64,000 bases of DNA from Dehalococcoidia bacterium. Its GTDB lineage: Bacteria; Chloroflexota; Dehalococcoidia; Tepidiformales; Tepidiformaceae. The number at the start of each line of letters is the position of its first letter. The first letter of the stretch is position 1. This document shows, in pieces, positions 28,160 through 37,895 of the stretch. The DNA is taken from assembly GCA_020847985.1 (NCBI GenBank), contig JADLBC010000008.1, positions 248,001 to 312,000 on the forward strand, in the 5' to 3' direction. The translations under genes and the position numbers were made by a program. A model generated the notes under the pieces. That model did no database searches. It saw only the letters and a program-made list of their open reading frames with translations, and was not told the DNA's origin.

Positions 28160-29137
28160 CTAGAACCCCTGCGTCCCGTCGAGCCAGCGGAGCCCGTCCA
28201 CGAGCACCCCGCTCACCGAAAGCTCCCAGTGCAGATGCGGGCCGCTCGAAAGCCCCGTCGAGCCCACGTAGCCGAGCACCTGGTTCTTCGAAACCGGTTG
28301 TCCCGTCACCACCGCGAGTTCGTTCATGTGCCCGTAGAGTGAAAGCACGCCCCCACCGTGGTCCACAACGACCAGGTTCCCGCGCACCAGGTACCGTCCG
28401 GCGAGCACCACGGTCCCCGCGTTCGCCGGCCGCACCGGCGTCCCCGTTTTCGCCCCCAGGTCCGTCCCGCCGTGATGGCCCGTCGGCGTGCCGCCATTGA
28501 AGGAACGCTGCTCGCCGAAATACCCCGTGACATCCAGCGCACCCTCGAGCGGTGCCTGCCACGCCCCCGACCACTTCCGTGGCGTGCGCAGCGCATAGAG
28601 CCCGGGCAGCAATGGGCCCTCGTCCGGCGGAGGTGGCGGCGGGTTCGGATCAGGCGGCGGGTCATCGGCATCCAGTTCGCCCGGCGTGAAGTAATACACC
28701 GTCCACTGCGTCCGCAGCACCCGCAGGTCGTACCGCACCGAGCCCGCCTGCCCGAGCAGGTCGACGTAGGAGATCGTCACCGGCGCCAGGCCCAACGGGT
28801 CCTCCGTGCCGATGCCCACGAAGCCCTCGATGCCTCCCGGGATCGCCTCCATCGGGTACGTCCGCCCGAGCAGGCTCACACTCCCCGAGACCGCGTTCTC
28901 CACCCACGCGCGCACGGCGCCCGCCTGGTACGCCTCGTACTTCGAAAGCCCGTACCGCAACGCCGGGCCGTCCGCCGCGAGTTGCGGCAGCCGTCGCGGG
29001 CCCACCACGGGACCGGCGGGAGCGGCCTGCTGCGCCTCGACATCGTGGTCCTTGCCGCCCGGCGCGAACACCCGCCGCGGCACCTCCACGAGGAGCGGCG
29101 CCGCCAGCAATACACCGAGGAATGCCCGTCTCCGCAT
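28160..29137 (-). CDS. Exported M23-family metallopeptidase (LytM-like)
   Basis: The 325-residue product has a short signal anchor (MRRRAFLGVLLAAPLL) and a β-rich N-terminal domain. A Pro/Asp-rich linker (about 155-175) leads to an M23 domain with His222 and Asp226 in HHGGTDLGA and His301/His303 in HLHWEL, the full zinc site. It probably trims peptidoglycan peptides or activates amidases outside the membrane. The reading frame stays open far upstream, antisense to nifS-2. I place the start at the ATG at 29137 because it gives the signal sequence; the Shine-Dalgarno is poor. Confidence 0.85.
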   Translation of the reverse strand: MRRRAFLGVLLAAPLLVEVPRRVFAPGGKDHDVEAQQAAPAGPVVGPRRLPQLAADGPALRYGLSKYEAYQAGAVRAWVENAVSGSVSLLGRTYPMEAIPGGIEGFVGIGTEDPLGLAPVTISYVDLLGQAGSVRYDLRVLRTQWTVYYFTPGELDADDPPPDPNPPPPPPDEGPLLPGLYALRTPRKWSGAWQAPLEGALDVTGYFGEQRSFNGGTPTGHHGGTDLGAKTGTPVRPANAGTVVLAGRYLVRGNLVVVDHGGGVLSLYGHMNELAVVTGQPVSKNQVLGYVGSTGLSSGPHLHWELSVSGVLVDGLRWLDGTQGF

Positions 29138-29224
29138 CGCCCAGAGGGTACCGCATCCGCCGCGCCCGTGCGGAAAGGCGGTTTCCGCCCGCGAACCGCG
29201 CTTCCCTCCGTTCGCGTTCCTCAC

Positions 29225-29230
29225 TACGCT
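29225..29230 (+). promoter_or_regulatory. -10 box (TACGCT) before the second cysteine desulfurase
   Basis: TACGCT ends exactly six bases before the ATG at 29237 and no Shine-Dalgarno is present, the same arrangement as at 23334. Confidence 0.5.
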
Positions 29231-29236
29231 CAATCC

Positions 29237-30409
29237 ATGGCCCGTATCTACCTCGACCACGCCGCGACCACGCCACCCGACCCGCGCGTCCTTGAGGCGA
29301 TGTGGCCCTTCTACACCACCTTCTGGGGCAACCCCTCCAGCATCTATCTCGAAGGGCAGGAAGCCCGCCGCGCACTTGATGCCGCCCGCAAGCTCGTCGC
29401 CGACCTCCTCGGCGCGACGCCGAAAGAGGTCACCTTCACCAGCGGCGGCACCGAAGCCGACAACGCCGCCATCCGCGGCGCCGCCCTCGCCCAGCGCGCG
29501 CTCGGCCGCGGCCAGCACATCATCACCACCCGGGTCGAACACCACGCCGTGCTCCACACCGTCGAGCAGCTTGAGCGCGAAGGCTTCAGCGCCACCTACC
29601 TCTCCGTCGATGCCGATGGCGTCGTGGACCTCGACGACCTCGAGGCTGCCGTCACCCCCGAGACCACCGTCGTCAGCATCATGGCCGCGAACAACGAAGT
29701 CGGGACCATCCAGCCCGTCGCCGAAGCCGCCCGCATCGTGAAGGCGCGAAACCCCAGGGCCGTGGTTCACACCGATGCCGTCCAGGCCGCCGGCGCGCTC
29801 GATATCACCCCGTCGCTGCTTGGCGTGGAGCTGCTCAGCCTGGCCGCCCACAAGTTCTATGGGCCGAAAGGCATCGGCGTGCTCTACATCAAGAACCGCA
29901 CGCCGTGGCAGCCCATGTTCCTCGGCGGATCGCAGGAGAAAGAGCGCCGCGCCGGCACCGAAAACGTCGCCGGCATCGTCGGCCTCGCCACCGCGATGAA
30001 GCTCGCCTGGGACGAACGCGATGCCCGCAGCGCCCACGTCGCCGCGCTCCGCGACCGCCTCCTGTTCGAACTCCCCGAACGCATCCCGGACACCGTCATC
30101 ACCGGCCCTATCGATCCTGCCCGCCGGCTGCCGAACAACTTCAGCTGCTGCTTCCGCAATGTCGAAGGCGAAAGCGTGCTCCTCGCGCTCGATATGGCCG
30201 ATGTTGCCGCCTCATCGGGCAGCGCCTGCACCACCGGCGCCCTCGAACCCTCGCACGTGCTCACCGCCATGGGCATCGATTCCGACCTCGCCCATGCGTC
30301 GCTGCGCCTCACCCTCGGCGCGTCCAACACCACCGCCGACATCGACCGCGTCCTCGATGTCCTCCCCGAGATCGTCGCCCGCCTTCGCTCGCTCGCCGGG
30401 CCGGCGTAG
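29237..30409 (+). CDS. Cysteine desulfurase, NifS/IscS family (paralogue 2)
   Basis: The 390 residues show RIYLDHAATTP at the N-terminus, the PLP lysine Lys206 in SLAAHKFYGPKG, the ANNEVGTIQPV segment and the catalytic Cys331 in SSGSACTTGALEPSHVL. The SACTTG...EPSHVL loop is closer to the canonical IscS/NifS form than that of paralogue 1, so this copy is the better candidate for general Fe-S assembly. That ranking is inference. It is divergent from the M23 peptidase gene and convergent with pyrK. Confidence 0.93.
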   Translation: MARIYLDHAATTPPDPRVLEAMWPFYTTFWGNPSSIYLEGQEARRALDAARKLVADLLGATPKEVTFTSGGTEADNAAIRGAALAQRALGRGQHIITTRVEHHAVLHTVEQLEREGFSATYLSVDADGVVDLDDLEAAVTPETTVVSIMAANNEVGTIQPVAEAARIVKARNPRAVVHTDAVQAAGALDITPSLLGVELLSLAAHKFYGPKGIGVLYIKNRTPWQPMFLGGSQEKERRAGTENVAGIVGLATAMKLAWDERDARSAHVAALRDRLLFELPERIPDTVITGPIDPARRLPNNFSCCFRNVEGESVLLALDMADVAASSGSACTTGALEPSHVLTAMGIDSDLAHASLRLTLGASNTTADIDRVLDVLPEIVARLRSLAGPA

Positions 30410-30425
30410 CGGCGCGCGGCTCGCG

Positions 30426-31187
30426 CTAGAACACGTCAAACAGGTTGAACCGCGGACCGTCCTTGCAGCAGAGCCGCACGCCGTGCTTCGTAAAGATCGC
30501 GCAGCCGTAGCACATGCCCCAGCCGCACGGCATGTTCTCCTCCATCAGGATTTCCGGCTGCTGCCGCCGCCCGTTCCAGCGCAGCGCGTCCGCCAGCGCG
30601 ATGAACATCGGGTTCGGCCCGCACGCGTAGATTTTGCTCGCCCACTCCTGGTACTTCCCGAGGTGCTGCGTCACGAACCCCTTCGGGCCCGCGCTCCCGT
30701 CCTCCGTCACCGTGACGTATTCGACCTCGCGCGGCCACGCCGAAGCCGGCAGCAGGTGCGCCGCACTCCGCGCGCCCATCATCGCGACCACCTGGTGGCC
30801 CGCCGCGACCGCACGCTCGGCCATGTCCACCATCGGCGCGATGCCCACGCCCCCGCCGATGAGCAGCAGGTTCCCCGGCCGTTCCGGCAGCCGCAGCCCG
30901 TTCCCGAGCGGTCCGTACATCCGTACGAGGTCGCCGTGCTGGCGCTGCGCCAGCCACCCGCTCCCCTTGCCCACCACCTGGTACAGCAGGGCGAACCGGT
31001 CCTTCTCCACCCGGTGATAGCTGAACGCGCGCGCGAAGAGCGGGTCCACCCCTTCGTCGCTGCAGTGCACCATCACGAACTGTCCCGGCTCCACGTTGGT
31101 CGAAAGCCCCGGCCCCTGGAACCAGGTGATGTACGTGCCCTCGTACGCGCGCTCCGTCGAAAGTACCGTCGCTGTCTCGATGATCAT
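30426..31187 (-). CDS. pyrK: Dihydroorotate dehydrogenase electron transfer subunit PyrK
   Basis: PyrK carries FAD and a [2Fe-2S] cluster and links PyrD type 1B to NAD+. The 253 residues have the FAD motif RAFSYH (53-58), the NAD-binding GGGVGIAPM near 111-119, and the cluster cysteines Cys221, Cys226, Cys229 and Cys240 or Cys241 in the [10 protein letters not shown]...CCKDGP region. The start overlaps the carB stop by ATGA. A partner pyrD is not in the window; it would be expected elsewhere, because pyrK is the last gene before a convergent neighbour. Confidence 0.92.
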   Translation of the reverse strand: MIIETATVLSTERAYEGTYITWFQGPGLSTNVEPGQFVMVHCSDEGVDPLFARAFSYHRVEKDRFALLYQVVGKGSGWLAQRQHGDLVRMYGPLGNGLRLPERPGNLLLIGGGVGIAPMVDMAERAVAAGHQVVAMMGARSAAHLLPASAWPREVEYVTVTEDGSAGPKGFVTQHLGKYQEWASKIYACGPNPMFIALADALRWNGRRQQPEILMEENMPCGWGMCYGCAIFTKHGVRLCCKDGPRFNLFDVF

Positions 31188-34100
31188 GTCGCCAGGTACT
31201 CCCGCAACGTCGCCACTTCGAATTCCGCCCCGTGCGTCAGCGCCTCGATTGCCGCCCGCGCCGTATCGATCGATGTGAAGCACGGGATGCGCTTTTCCGC
31301 CGCCGCCCGCCGGATGTGGAACCCATCTCGCAGCGACCCCGTCAGCCGCCCTTCCGGCGTATTGATGACGCACTGAACCGTGCCGTCCTGGATGACATCG
31401 ACCACGTTCGGATGCTCCCCCGAAAGCACCTTCGTCACCGCTTTCGCCGGGATCCCCAGCGCCGTGATCATCGCCGCCGTGCCCTCGGTCCCGTACATCG
31501 TGTACCCGGCATCGGCGAGTTTGCGAATGAGCGGCAGCGCATCCGCCTTCGTCTGGTCGCTGATGCTCAGGAGGATGGACGCGTTCGGCTTCAGGGCCAG
31601 GTCGCTCGACATCAGTGCCTTCGTCAGCGCCCCCGCGAACGTCCGGTCGATGCCCATCACCTCGCCCGTGCTTTTCATCTCCGGCCCGAGGTATGTGTCC
31701 ACGCCCACCAGCTTCGACATCGAAAACACTGGCGCCTTGATCGCCACCAGGCCCCGTTCCGGCCACAGCCCCGAGGGGAAGCCCGCCTCCTTCAGCGTGC
31801 GTCCGAGCATGGCGCCCACCGCTAGCTGCACCATCGGCACGCCGGTCACCTTCGAAAGGAACGGCACCGTGCGGCTCGCCCGCGGGTTCACTTCGAGCAC
31901 GAACACACGCGGCGCCTCGCCCGCCTCGCGCGGCAGCACGACGTACTGGATGTTCGTCAGCCCGATCGCGCCCAGACCCAGCACGATCCGCTCCGTGTAA
32001 TCGCGCAGGACTTCCTTCTCGTCGCTGTCGAGATGCATCGGCGGGTACACCGCCATCGAATCGCCCGAATGAACGCCCGCCCGCTCGATGTGCTCCATGA
32101 TCCCCGGGATGAGCACCCGCTCGCCGTCGCAGATCGCATCGACCTCGACTTCGCGCCCCTCCAGGAACTTGTCGATGAGCACCGGCTTGCCCTGCGCCGC
32201 CTCCGTCGCGAGCGCCAGAAACCCGACCATCTCCGTCGCGTTCTGCACCACTTCCATTGCCCGCCCGCCGAGCACGTACGAAGGCCGCACGAGCACCGGG
32301 TAGCCGATGGTCTGCGCCGTCTTCAGGGCCTCATCGAGAGTGAAGATGGCCGCTCCCGGCGGCTGCGGGATGCCGAGGTCCTGCAGGAAACGCTCGAACA
32401 GCCGCCGGTCCTCCGCCGTGTCGATGGCTTCCGCGCTCGACCCGATGATCGGCAGCGCCGCCCGCCGCAGCGGCTCCGCGAGGTTGATCGCCGTCTGCCC
32501 GCCGAACTGCACGATGCTCGCCGGCGCCTCGGGCTCGTTCCCCTGCTCGTTTTCGATGATGTCCCGCACGGCCTCTTCGTCCAGCGGTTCGAAGTAGAGC
32601 CGGTCGCTGGTATCGAAGTCCGTTGAGACCGTCTCCGGGTTCGAATTCACCATGATGGAGCGCAGGCCGGCGTCCTGGAGCGCCCACGCCGCGTGGACGC
32701 TCGCGTAGTCGAACTCAATCCCCTGCCCGATTCGGATGGGCCCGCTGCCCACCACCACCGCCCCACGCCCGGGCTCGGCGATGGCCTCGTTCTCCTGCTC
32801 GTACGTACTGTAGAAGTACGGCGTGGCGGCATCGAACTCCGCCGCGCAGGTGTCCACCATCTTGTAGACGGGCCGGATCCCGTTCTCGTGCCGGAACGCG
32901 CGGATCTGCTCCGGAAGCCGGTCGGCGAGCTGCCCCACCATCTCGTCGCTGAAGCCGAGCCGCTTCGCCTCGCGCAGAAGTTCCGGGTGCAGTGGCTCGT
33001 TCAGCAGCCTTCGTTCCATCCTCACGATGTTGAGCAGCCGCTCCAGGAACCACGGGTCGACCCCGTTCGAGCGGTGCGCGACGTCGATCACTGGCGTCCC
33101 CCGCCGCAGTTCGGCGATCAGCCCCCAGAGCCGCTCGTCCGTGGCCACCAGCGGGATTTCGTGCTCGGGATTCCGCCATTCTGGCCGCTCCCAGAGCAGC
33201 GACCGGCCCCCCACCTCGAGCGATCGCACGGCCTTGTTCAGCGCCGCCTCGAAGCAGCGGTCGATCGCCATCACCTCGCCCGTCGCCTTCATCTGCGTGC
33301 CCAGCCGCCGGTCGCCGAGCGCGAACTTATCGAACGGCCACCGCGGGATCTTCACCACGCAGTAATCGAGCGCCGGCTCGAACGCCGCCGTCGTCTTCTG
33401 CGTGACCGCGTTCGGGATTTCGTCCAGCGTCTTGCCGCAGGCGATCTTCGCCGCCACCCGCGCGATCGGGTACCCCGTCGCCTTCGATGCCAGCGCCGAG
33501 GAGCGCGAAACGCGCGGGTTCACCTCGATCACGTAGTACGGCAGCGGCTCATCCGGGTCGCCCTGCCAGTCGCGGACGTCCTTGCGCGGCGCCAGCGAGA
33601 ACTGCACGTTGCAGCCGCCCTCGATCCCAAGCTCGCTGATGATCCGCAGCGCCGAAGAGCGCAGCATCTGGTCATCCTTGTCGCTCAGCGTCTGCGAAGG
33701 CGCTACCACGATGGAGTCCCCCGTGTGGACGCCCATCGGGTCCAGGTTCTCCATGTTGCAGATGGTGATGCAGTTCCCCGCGCCGTCGCGCATCACCTCG
33801 TACTCCACTTCCTTCCAGCCAAGCAGGTTCTTTTCCACCAGCACCTGCGTGATCGGGCTCGCCTCCAGGCCGCTCTCCGCTGTCGCCCTCAGCTGCTCCC
33901 ACGTGAACGCCATGCCGCCGCCCGTGCCGCCGAGTGTGTACGCCGGGCGGATCACCACCGGCAGCCCGATCTTCTCGGCCGCCGCCACGCATTCGTCGAT
34001 CGTGTGACAGATCTCGCTCTCCAGCACCGGCTCGCCCAGCTTCGCAAGCATGTCCCGGAAGAGCTCACGGTCCTCGGCCCGCCGGATGCCTTCGAGCGGC

Positions 34101-34441
34101 GTGCCCAGCAACCGCACGTTGTATTTCTCCAGCACCCCCGCGTTCGAAAGCGCCACTGCCAGGTTTAGCCCCGTCTGTCCGCCGAGCGTCGGAAGCAGCG
34201 CCTCCGGCCGTTCCCTGGCGATGATGCGCTCGAGTACCGGAACGGTCAGCGGCTCCACATACACCGCATCCGCCACTTCGAGGTCCGTCATGATCGTCGC
34301 CGGGTTCGAATTCACGAGGATGCTGCGCACGCCTTCCTCGCGCACGGCCTTGCACGCCTGCGTACCGGCGTAGTCGAACTCGGCCGCCTGGCCGATGACG
34401 ATCGGCCCGCTTCCGATGATGAGTACGCTGGCTGGCTTCAC
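31184..34441 (-). CDS. carB: Carbamoyl-phosphate synthase large subunit CarB
   Basis: CarB makes carbamoyl phosphate from bicarbonate, ammonia and two ATP. The 1085 residues match the family length. Two ATP-grasp halves are visible, each starting with an [10 protein letters not shown]-type or [11 protein letters not shown] loop (about residues 10 and 560), and a C-terminal MGS-like allosteric domain follows from about 940. GGGGAGG lies before the ATG at 34441. It follows the membrane protein gene by 103 bases and overlaps pyrK by four. Confidence 0.97.
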   Translation of the reverse strand: MKPASVLIIGSGPIVIGQAAEFDYAGTQACKAVREEGVRSILVNSNPATIMTDLEVADAVYVEPLTVPVLERIIARERPEALLPTLGGQTGLNLAVALSNAGVLEKYNVRLLGTPLEGIRRAEDRELFRDMLAKLGEPVLESEICHTIDECVAAAEKIGLPVVIRPAYTLGGTGGGMAFTWEQLRATAESGLEASPITQVLVEKNLLGWKEVEYEVMRDGAGNCITICNMENLDPMGVHTGDSIVVAPSQTLSDKDDQMLRSSALRIISELGIEGGCNVQFSLAPRKDVRDWQGDPDEPLPYYVIEVNPRVSRSSALASKATGYPIARVAAKIACGKTLDEIPNAVTQKTTAAFEPALDYCVVKIPRWPFDKFALGDRRLGTQMKATGEVMAIDRCFEAALNKAVRSLEVGGRSLLWERPEWRNPEHEIPLVATDERLWGLIAELRRGTPVIDVAHRSNGVDPWFLERLLNIVRMERRLLNEPLHPELLREAKRLGFSDEMVGQLADRLPEQIRAFRHENGIRPVYKMVDTCAAEFDAATPYFYSTYEQENEAIAEPGRGAVVVGSGPIRIGQGIEFDYASVHAAWALQDAGLRSIMVNSNPETVSTDFDTSDRLYFEPLDEEAVRDIIENEQGNEPEAPASIVQFGGQTAINLAEPLRRAALPIIGSSAEAIDTAEDRRLFERFLQDLGIPQPPGAAIFTLDEALKTAQTIGYPVLVRPSYVLGGRAMEVVQNATEMVGFLALATEAAQGKPVLIDKFLEGREVEVDAICDGERVLIPGIMEHIERAGVHSGDSMAVYPPMHLDSDEKEVLRDYTERIVLGLGAIGLTNIQYVVLPREAGEAPRVFVLEVNPRASRTVPFLSKVTGVPMVQLAVGAMLGRTLKEAGFPSGLWPERGLVAIKAPVFSMSKLVGVDTYLGPEMKSTGEVMGIDRTFAGALTKALMSSDLALKPNASILLSISDQTKADALPLIRKLADAGYTMYGTEGTAAMITALGIPAKAVTKVLSGEHPNVVDVIQDGTVQCVINTPEGRLTGSLRDGFHIRRAAAEKRIPCFTSIDTARAAIEALTHGAEFEVATLREYLAT

Positions 34442-34544
34442 GGTCGTCCTCCCCGGCTTCCCACCGGACGCTGAATTCGAATTCGTGGAAAGGCTCCCCC
34501 TCGCCGCGCACGGGGGGTGGTGCTTCGCTGGCTGCGCATCGCGG

Positions 34545-35033
34545 CTATCGTCCCCCTGCCGGCAGGAGCCCGCGCAACAGGCGCCGCACCGGCGGGACGA
34601 GCAGGAGGAGCAGCACGAACGGGATCGGGAGGTATCGCCCTGCCGGCGCGAGGAATAACAGCGCCTCCGGCACCCCGATGAGCACGCCCAGCGTCACCGG
34701 CAGGACATAATGCTCCTGCCGTCCCCGTTCTTCGCCCAGCACGGCCACCGCCAGCAGGAAGATGAACAGCGCCGCGACCCCCAGCGCGCTCGCGAAAACC
34801 CGCGCCAGCATCTGGCCCGCTTCGCCCGAGGTGATGCTGTCATCGGCGAACGATGCCCCGGCGATGATGATCGCCATCACCCACCCGATCACCGCGAACG
34901 TGATCAGCAGCTCAGGGACGAACCGAGACCGCCGCCGCGGGCCACCGGTGATGGGTGCGTTATTTCGCCGCCCCGGGTTCCTTCGGGTCGCGTCAATCAC
35001 GTACTCATCCTGCCGGTGCCGCGCCATCAGCAT
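34545..35033 (-). CDS. Hypothetical membrane protein inserted in the pyrimidine operon
   Basis: I do not recognise this 162-residue protein. A basic N-terminal tail (about 1-38, many Arg and Asn) is followed by four predicted membrane spans with short loops and an Arg-rich end ([11 protein letters not shown]). It starts three bases after the GNAT stop, so it is co-transcribed with carA. Nothing in it suggests a pyrimidine enzyme; a permease subunit role is possible but unsupported. Confidence 0.6.
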   Translation of the reverse strand: MLMARHRQDEYVIDATRRNPGRRNNAPITGGPRRRSRFVPELLITFAVIGWVMAIIIAGASFADDSITSGEAGQMLARVFASALGVAALFIFLLAVAVLGEERGRQEHYVLPVTLGVLIGVPEALLFLAPAGRYLPIPFVLLLLLVPPVRRLLRGLLPAGGR

Positions 35034-35036
35034 CGT

Positions 35037-35486
35037 CTAGAACGGCAGCTCGAAGCTCATGTTCGGGTTGCGAAGCGGCACCATCGCCCCGATCGACGAT
35101 AGGAAGCTCAGTGCCGGCTCGTTCCCATCGGGCAGCCGCCCGCGGATGCGCCGGTAGCCGTGCTCCCGCGCGAACTCCACCAGCTCCTCCGCGATGTCCG
35201 TCGCCAGCCCCCGCCGCCGGTGCTCCGGCGCCACCCACACCCCGAGCACACCCGTCTCCGGCTCCGACGTATCGAAGTCCAGCGTCCCGAACGCCACCGG
35301 GATGCTCCCGTCCACCGCCAGGATCATCACGCCGCTGTCGCCGAGCCGCTTGATCCACTGGCGCGCCCGCTCCGCGTCGAAGTTCTTGGCCAGCGCCGTG
35401 TTCGTCCCCTCCAGCGACCGCGCGATCGCCGCCACATCATCCGCGTCCTGTTCGTTTGCCCGTCGAAGCTCGATTGGCCGTGTCAT
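35037..35486 (-). CDS. GNAT-family N-acetyltransferase inserted in the pyrimidine operon
   Basis: The 149-residue protein shows the GNAT fold. A β4 strand (LGVWVAPEHRRRGLATDIAEELVEFAREHG) bears the acetyl-CoA pyrophosphate loop (V.PEHRRRGLA, Q/RxxGxA type), and the C-terminal strand is typical. The acceptor is unknown. It overlaps carA by four bases (ATGA), so it is translationally coupled to the carbamoyl phosphate synthase small subunit. Confidence 0.8.
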   Translation of the reverse strand: MTRPIELRRANEQDADDVAAIARSLEGTNTALAKNFDAERARQWIKRLGDSGVMILAVDGSIPVAFGTLDFDTSEPETGVLGVWVAPEHRRRGLATDIAEELVEFAREHGYRRIRGRLPDGNEPALSFLSSIGAMVPLRNPNMSFELPF

Positions 35487-36580
35487 GAAACCCCTCCTGG
35501 CACTGCTGCCATCATTGCTATGAACCGGTCGAAAATCTCAGTGTTGTCCAGCGGCCCGGGGCAGGCTTCCGAATGGTACTGGATTGTCATCAGCGGCTCG
35601 CTCCTCATGGCGATGCCTTCGACCGTGCGGTCGTTCAGGTTAATGTGGCTCACGTACGCCGACGCGTCGAGATGGTCCGCATCGACCGCGTACCCGTGAT
35701 TCTGCGCCGTGATAGTAACGTGTCCCGAGACCATGTCCTTCACCGGGTGGTTTCCGCCGCGGTGTCCGAACGGCAGCTTGAACGTCCCCGCGCCGAGCGC
35801 CTGCGCCGCCACCTGGTGCCCGAGGCAGATCCCCAGGATGGGCGCCTTCCCGATGAGCTTGCGCGCCTCGTCGACCACCGCCTCCAGCAGACGCGGATCG
35901 CCCGGTCCCGGCGAAAGCACGATCCCGTCCGGCCGCTGCGCCAGTAGCTCCTCAGCCCTCACATGCGATGGGAAGACGCGCACCGCGCACCCCCGCGTCG
36001 CCAGCGACCGCATGATGTTCCGCTTCACGCCCCCATCAAGCAGCGCCACCCGGTATCGCGGCTCGCCGGGCGCATCCCAGTCGTACGGCGCATCGGTCGT
36101 GACCGTGTCTACCCAGTTCGTGTCGTCGTAACCCGGCATCGCCCGCACCCGCGCGAGCGCCTGCTCCGCCGTCTCTCCGGTCGTAATCGTCCCGAGCATC
36201 ACGCCGTGGCGCCGGATGCGCCGCGTAATCGCCCGCGTGTCGACCTGGTCGATCGCCACCACGCCGCGCGCCTTCAGGTACGGCTCCAGCTTCCCAACCG
36301 ACCGAAGGTGGCTCGCGAACGCCGCCGCTTCGCGCACGATCAGCCCGGATGGTTGAATCCGTCCCGATTCCTCCACCTTCGCATCGATCCCGTAGTTCCC
36401 AATCATCGGGTAGGTCAGCGTCAGCAGCTGGCCCGCGTACGAAGGGTCCGTCAGCATCTCCTGGTACCCGGTCATCGAGGTGTTGAACACCACCTCGCCG
36501 TCCGCGCTGCCATGGGCGCCGACCGAACGCCCCGGGAACACCGAACCGTCGGCGAGCACGAGCAGTGCTTCCTCAGCCAT
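35483..36580 (-). CDS. carA: Carbamoyl-phosphate synthase small subunit CarA
   Basis: CarA is the glutaminase of CPSase. The 365 residues include the N-terminal CPSase_sm domain (FNTSMTGYQEMLTDPSY near 32-48) and a class I amidotransferase domain with Cys252 in ILGICLGHQ and His336/Glu338 in YHSEACPGP. The ATG at 36580 overlaps the pyrC stop by eight bases; the longer frame adds non-homologous residues from within pyrC. Confidence 0.96.
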   Translation of the reverse strand: MAEEALLVLADGSVFPGRSVGAHGSADGEVVFNTSMTGYQEMLTDPSYAGQLLTLTYPMIGNYGIDAKVEESGRIQPSGLIVREAAAFASHLRSVGKLEPYLKARGVVAIDQVDTRAITRRIRRHGVMLGTITTGETAEQALARVRAMPGYDDTNWVDTVTTDAPYDWDAPGEPRYRVALLDGGVKRNIMRSLATRGCAVRVFPSHVRAEELLAQRPDGIVLSPGPGDPRLLEAVVDEARKLIGKAPILGICLGHQVAAQALGAGTFKLPFGHRGGNHPVKDMVSGHVTITAQNHGYAVDADHLDASAYVSHINLNDRTVEGIAMRSEPLMTIQYHSEACPGPLDNTEIFDRFIAMMAAVPGGVS

Positions 36581-37895
36581 GGGCCACCTCCAGTTCGTGA
36601 CGCAGCACGCCCCCCGTGATGACGGCTCGCACGCCACCGAGCAGTTCGCTCCCCTGCAGGGGCGTGTTCTTCCCCTTCGTCGCGAATGTCGCCGTATCGA
36701 CCGTCCAGCGCCGCGCCGGGTCGAGGATGACGATGTCGCCCGGCGCGCCCGGCGAAAGCGTCCCCAGGCCCGCGACGCGCGCGTCCAGCTTCCACGCCCG
36801 CGCCGGACCCACCGTCAGCGCCGCCACCACCCGCCCGAGGTCCAGTTCCCCCCGCGCGACCTGCGTCAGGAGCGTGCCTGCCGCCGTCTCGAAGCAGGCG
36901 ATGCCCGGCGCCGCATGGTCGAATTCGCAGAGCTTGTCCTCGCGCGCGTGCGGCGCGTGGTCCGTCGCGATGGCATCGATGATGCCATCGTTGATGCCCC
37001 GGATGAGCGCCAGGCGGTCCGCCTCGGTGCGCAGCGGCGGGTTGATTTTCGCGTTCGTGTCGTACGCCGCTTCAGGCCCGCTGCCGAAGACCGCGTCCTC
37101 CGTCAGGAAGAGGTGGCTCGGCGTCACCTCGCAGGTCACGTGGAGGCCGCGCGCCTTCGCCTCGGCCACCAGTTCAAGTCCGCGTGCGGTCGTGATGTGC
37201 GCCACGTGGAGGCGCCCGCCCGTCGCCTCGGCCAGCGCGAGGTTCCGCGCGATGGCCGCCACCTCCGCCGCCGCCGGCTGTCCCGGCAGCCCCAGCCGCT
37301 CGCTCACGCGGCCCTCGTTCATCACCCCCCCGGCATTCAGCACCGGGTCGTCGCTGTGTTCCGAAAGCGGCAACCCGAGCGCACCCAGCAGCGCCAGGGC
37401 GTTACGCATGAGCTGCCCATCGGCCACGGGACTGCCGTCGTCGCTGAAGGCGACACACCCGGCTTCCGCGGCCTCCGAAAGGCTCGCGAGCGCCTTCCCA
37501 TCGCGGCCGCGCGTCACCGCGCCGATGGCGAACACCCGCACCCGGGCGTCCCGCGCGATGCGCTCCAGCAGCGCCGCCACCACGGGCGCCGAATCGGGCG
37601 CGGGGACCGTGTTCGGCATCGCACAAATCGTCGTGAATCCGCCGCGCAGGGCCGCCAGCGTCTCCGTCGCGATCGTCCCCTTCTGTTCGAAGCCCGGCTC
37701 CCGCAGGTGCGCGTGCAGGTCCACGAAACCGGGCGTGACGATGCAACCGGTCGCGTCGTAGCGCACGCTGTCGCTCGCCGAGAGGCTCTTGCCCACCGCC
37801 GAAACGCGTCCATCGCGCAGCAACACGTCCAGCTGCGCATCGAGCCCGTTCGCCGGGTCGATCAGCCGTCCCCCCACGATCAGCAGGTCCGTCAT
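36573..37895 (-). CDS. pyrC: Dihydroorotase PyrC
   Basis: PyrC cyclises carbamoyl aspartate to dihydroorotate. The 440 residues are of the type I (amidohydrolase) form with the zinc motif DLHAHLREPG (His61, His63), later metal histidines in SEHSDD and VAHITT, and the catalytic ATDHAPH. All expected ligands are present, so it should be active, unlike the pseudo-dihydroorotases of some bacteria. It overlaps pyrB by ATGA upstream and carA by eight bases downstream. Confidence 0.95.
   Translation of the reverse strand: MTDLLIVGGRLIDPANGLDAQLDVLLRDGRVSAVGKSLSASDSVRYDATGCIVTPGFVDLHAHLREPGFEQKGTIATETLAALRGGFTTICAMPNTVPAPDSAPVVAALLERIARDARVRVFAIGAVTRGRDGKALASLSEAAEAGCVAFSDDGSPVADGQLMRNALALLGALGLPLSEHSDDPVLNAGGVMNEGRVSERLGLPGQPAAAEVAAIARNLALAEATGGRLHVAHITTARGLELVAEAKARGLHVTCEVTPSHLFLTEDAVFGSGPEAAYDTNAKINPPLRTEADRLALIRGINDGIIDAIATDHAPHAREDKLCEFDHAAPGIACFETAAGTLLTQVARGELDLGRVVAALTVGPARAWKLDARVAGLGTLSPGAPGDIVILDPARRWTVDTATFATKGKNTPLQGSELLGGVRAVITGGVLRHELEVAHG

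Noticed and set aside
29138-30037. Upstream extension of the M23 peptidase frame
   Set aside because: It is antisense to the second cysteine desulfurase and shows no homology. The signal anchor begins at the ATG at 29137.
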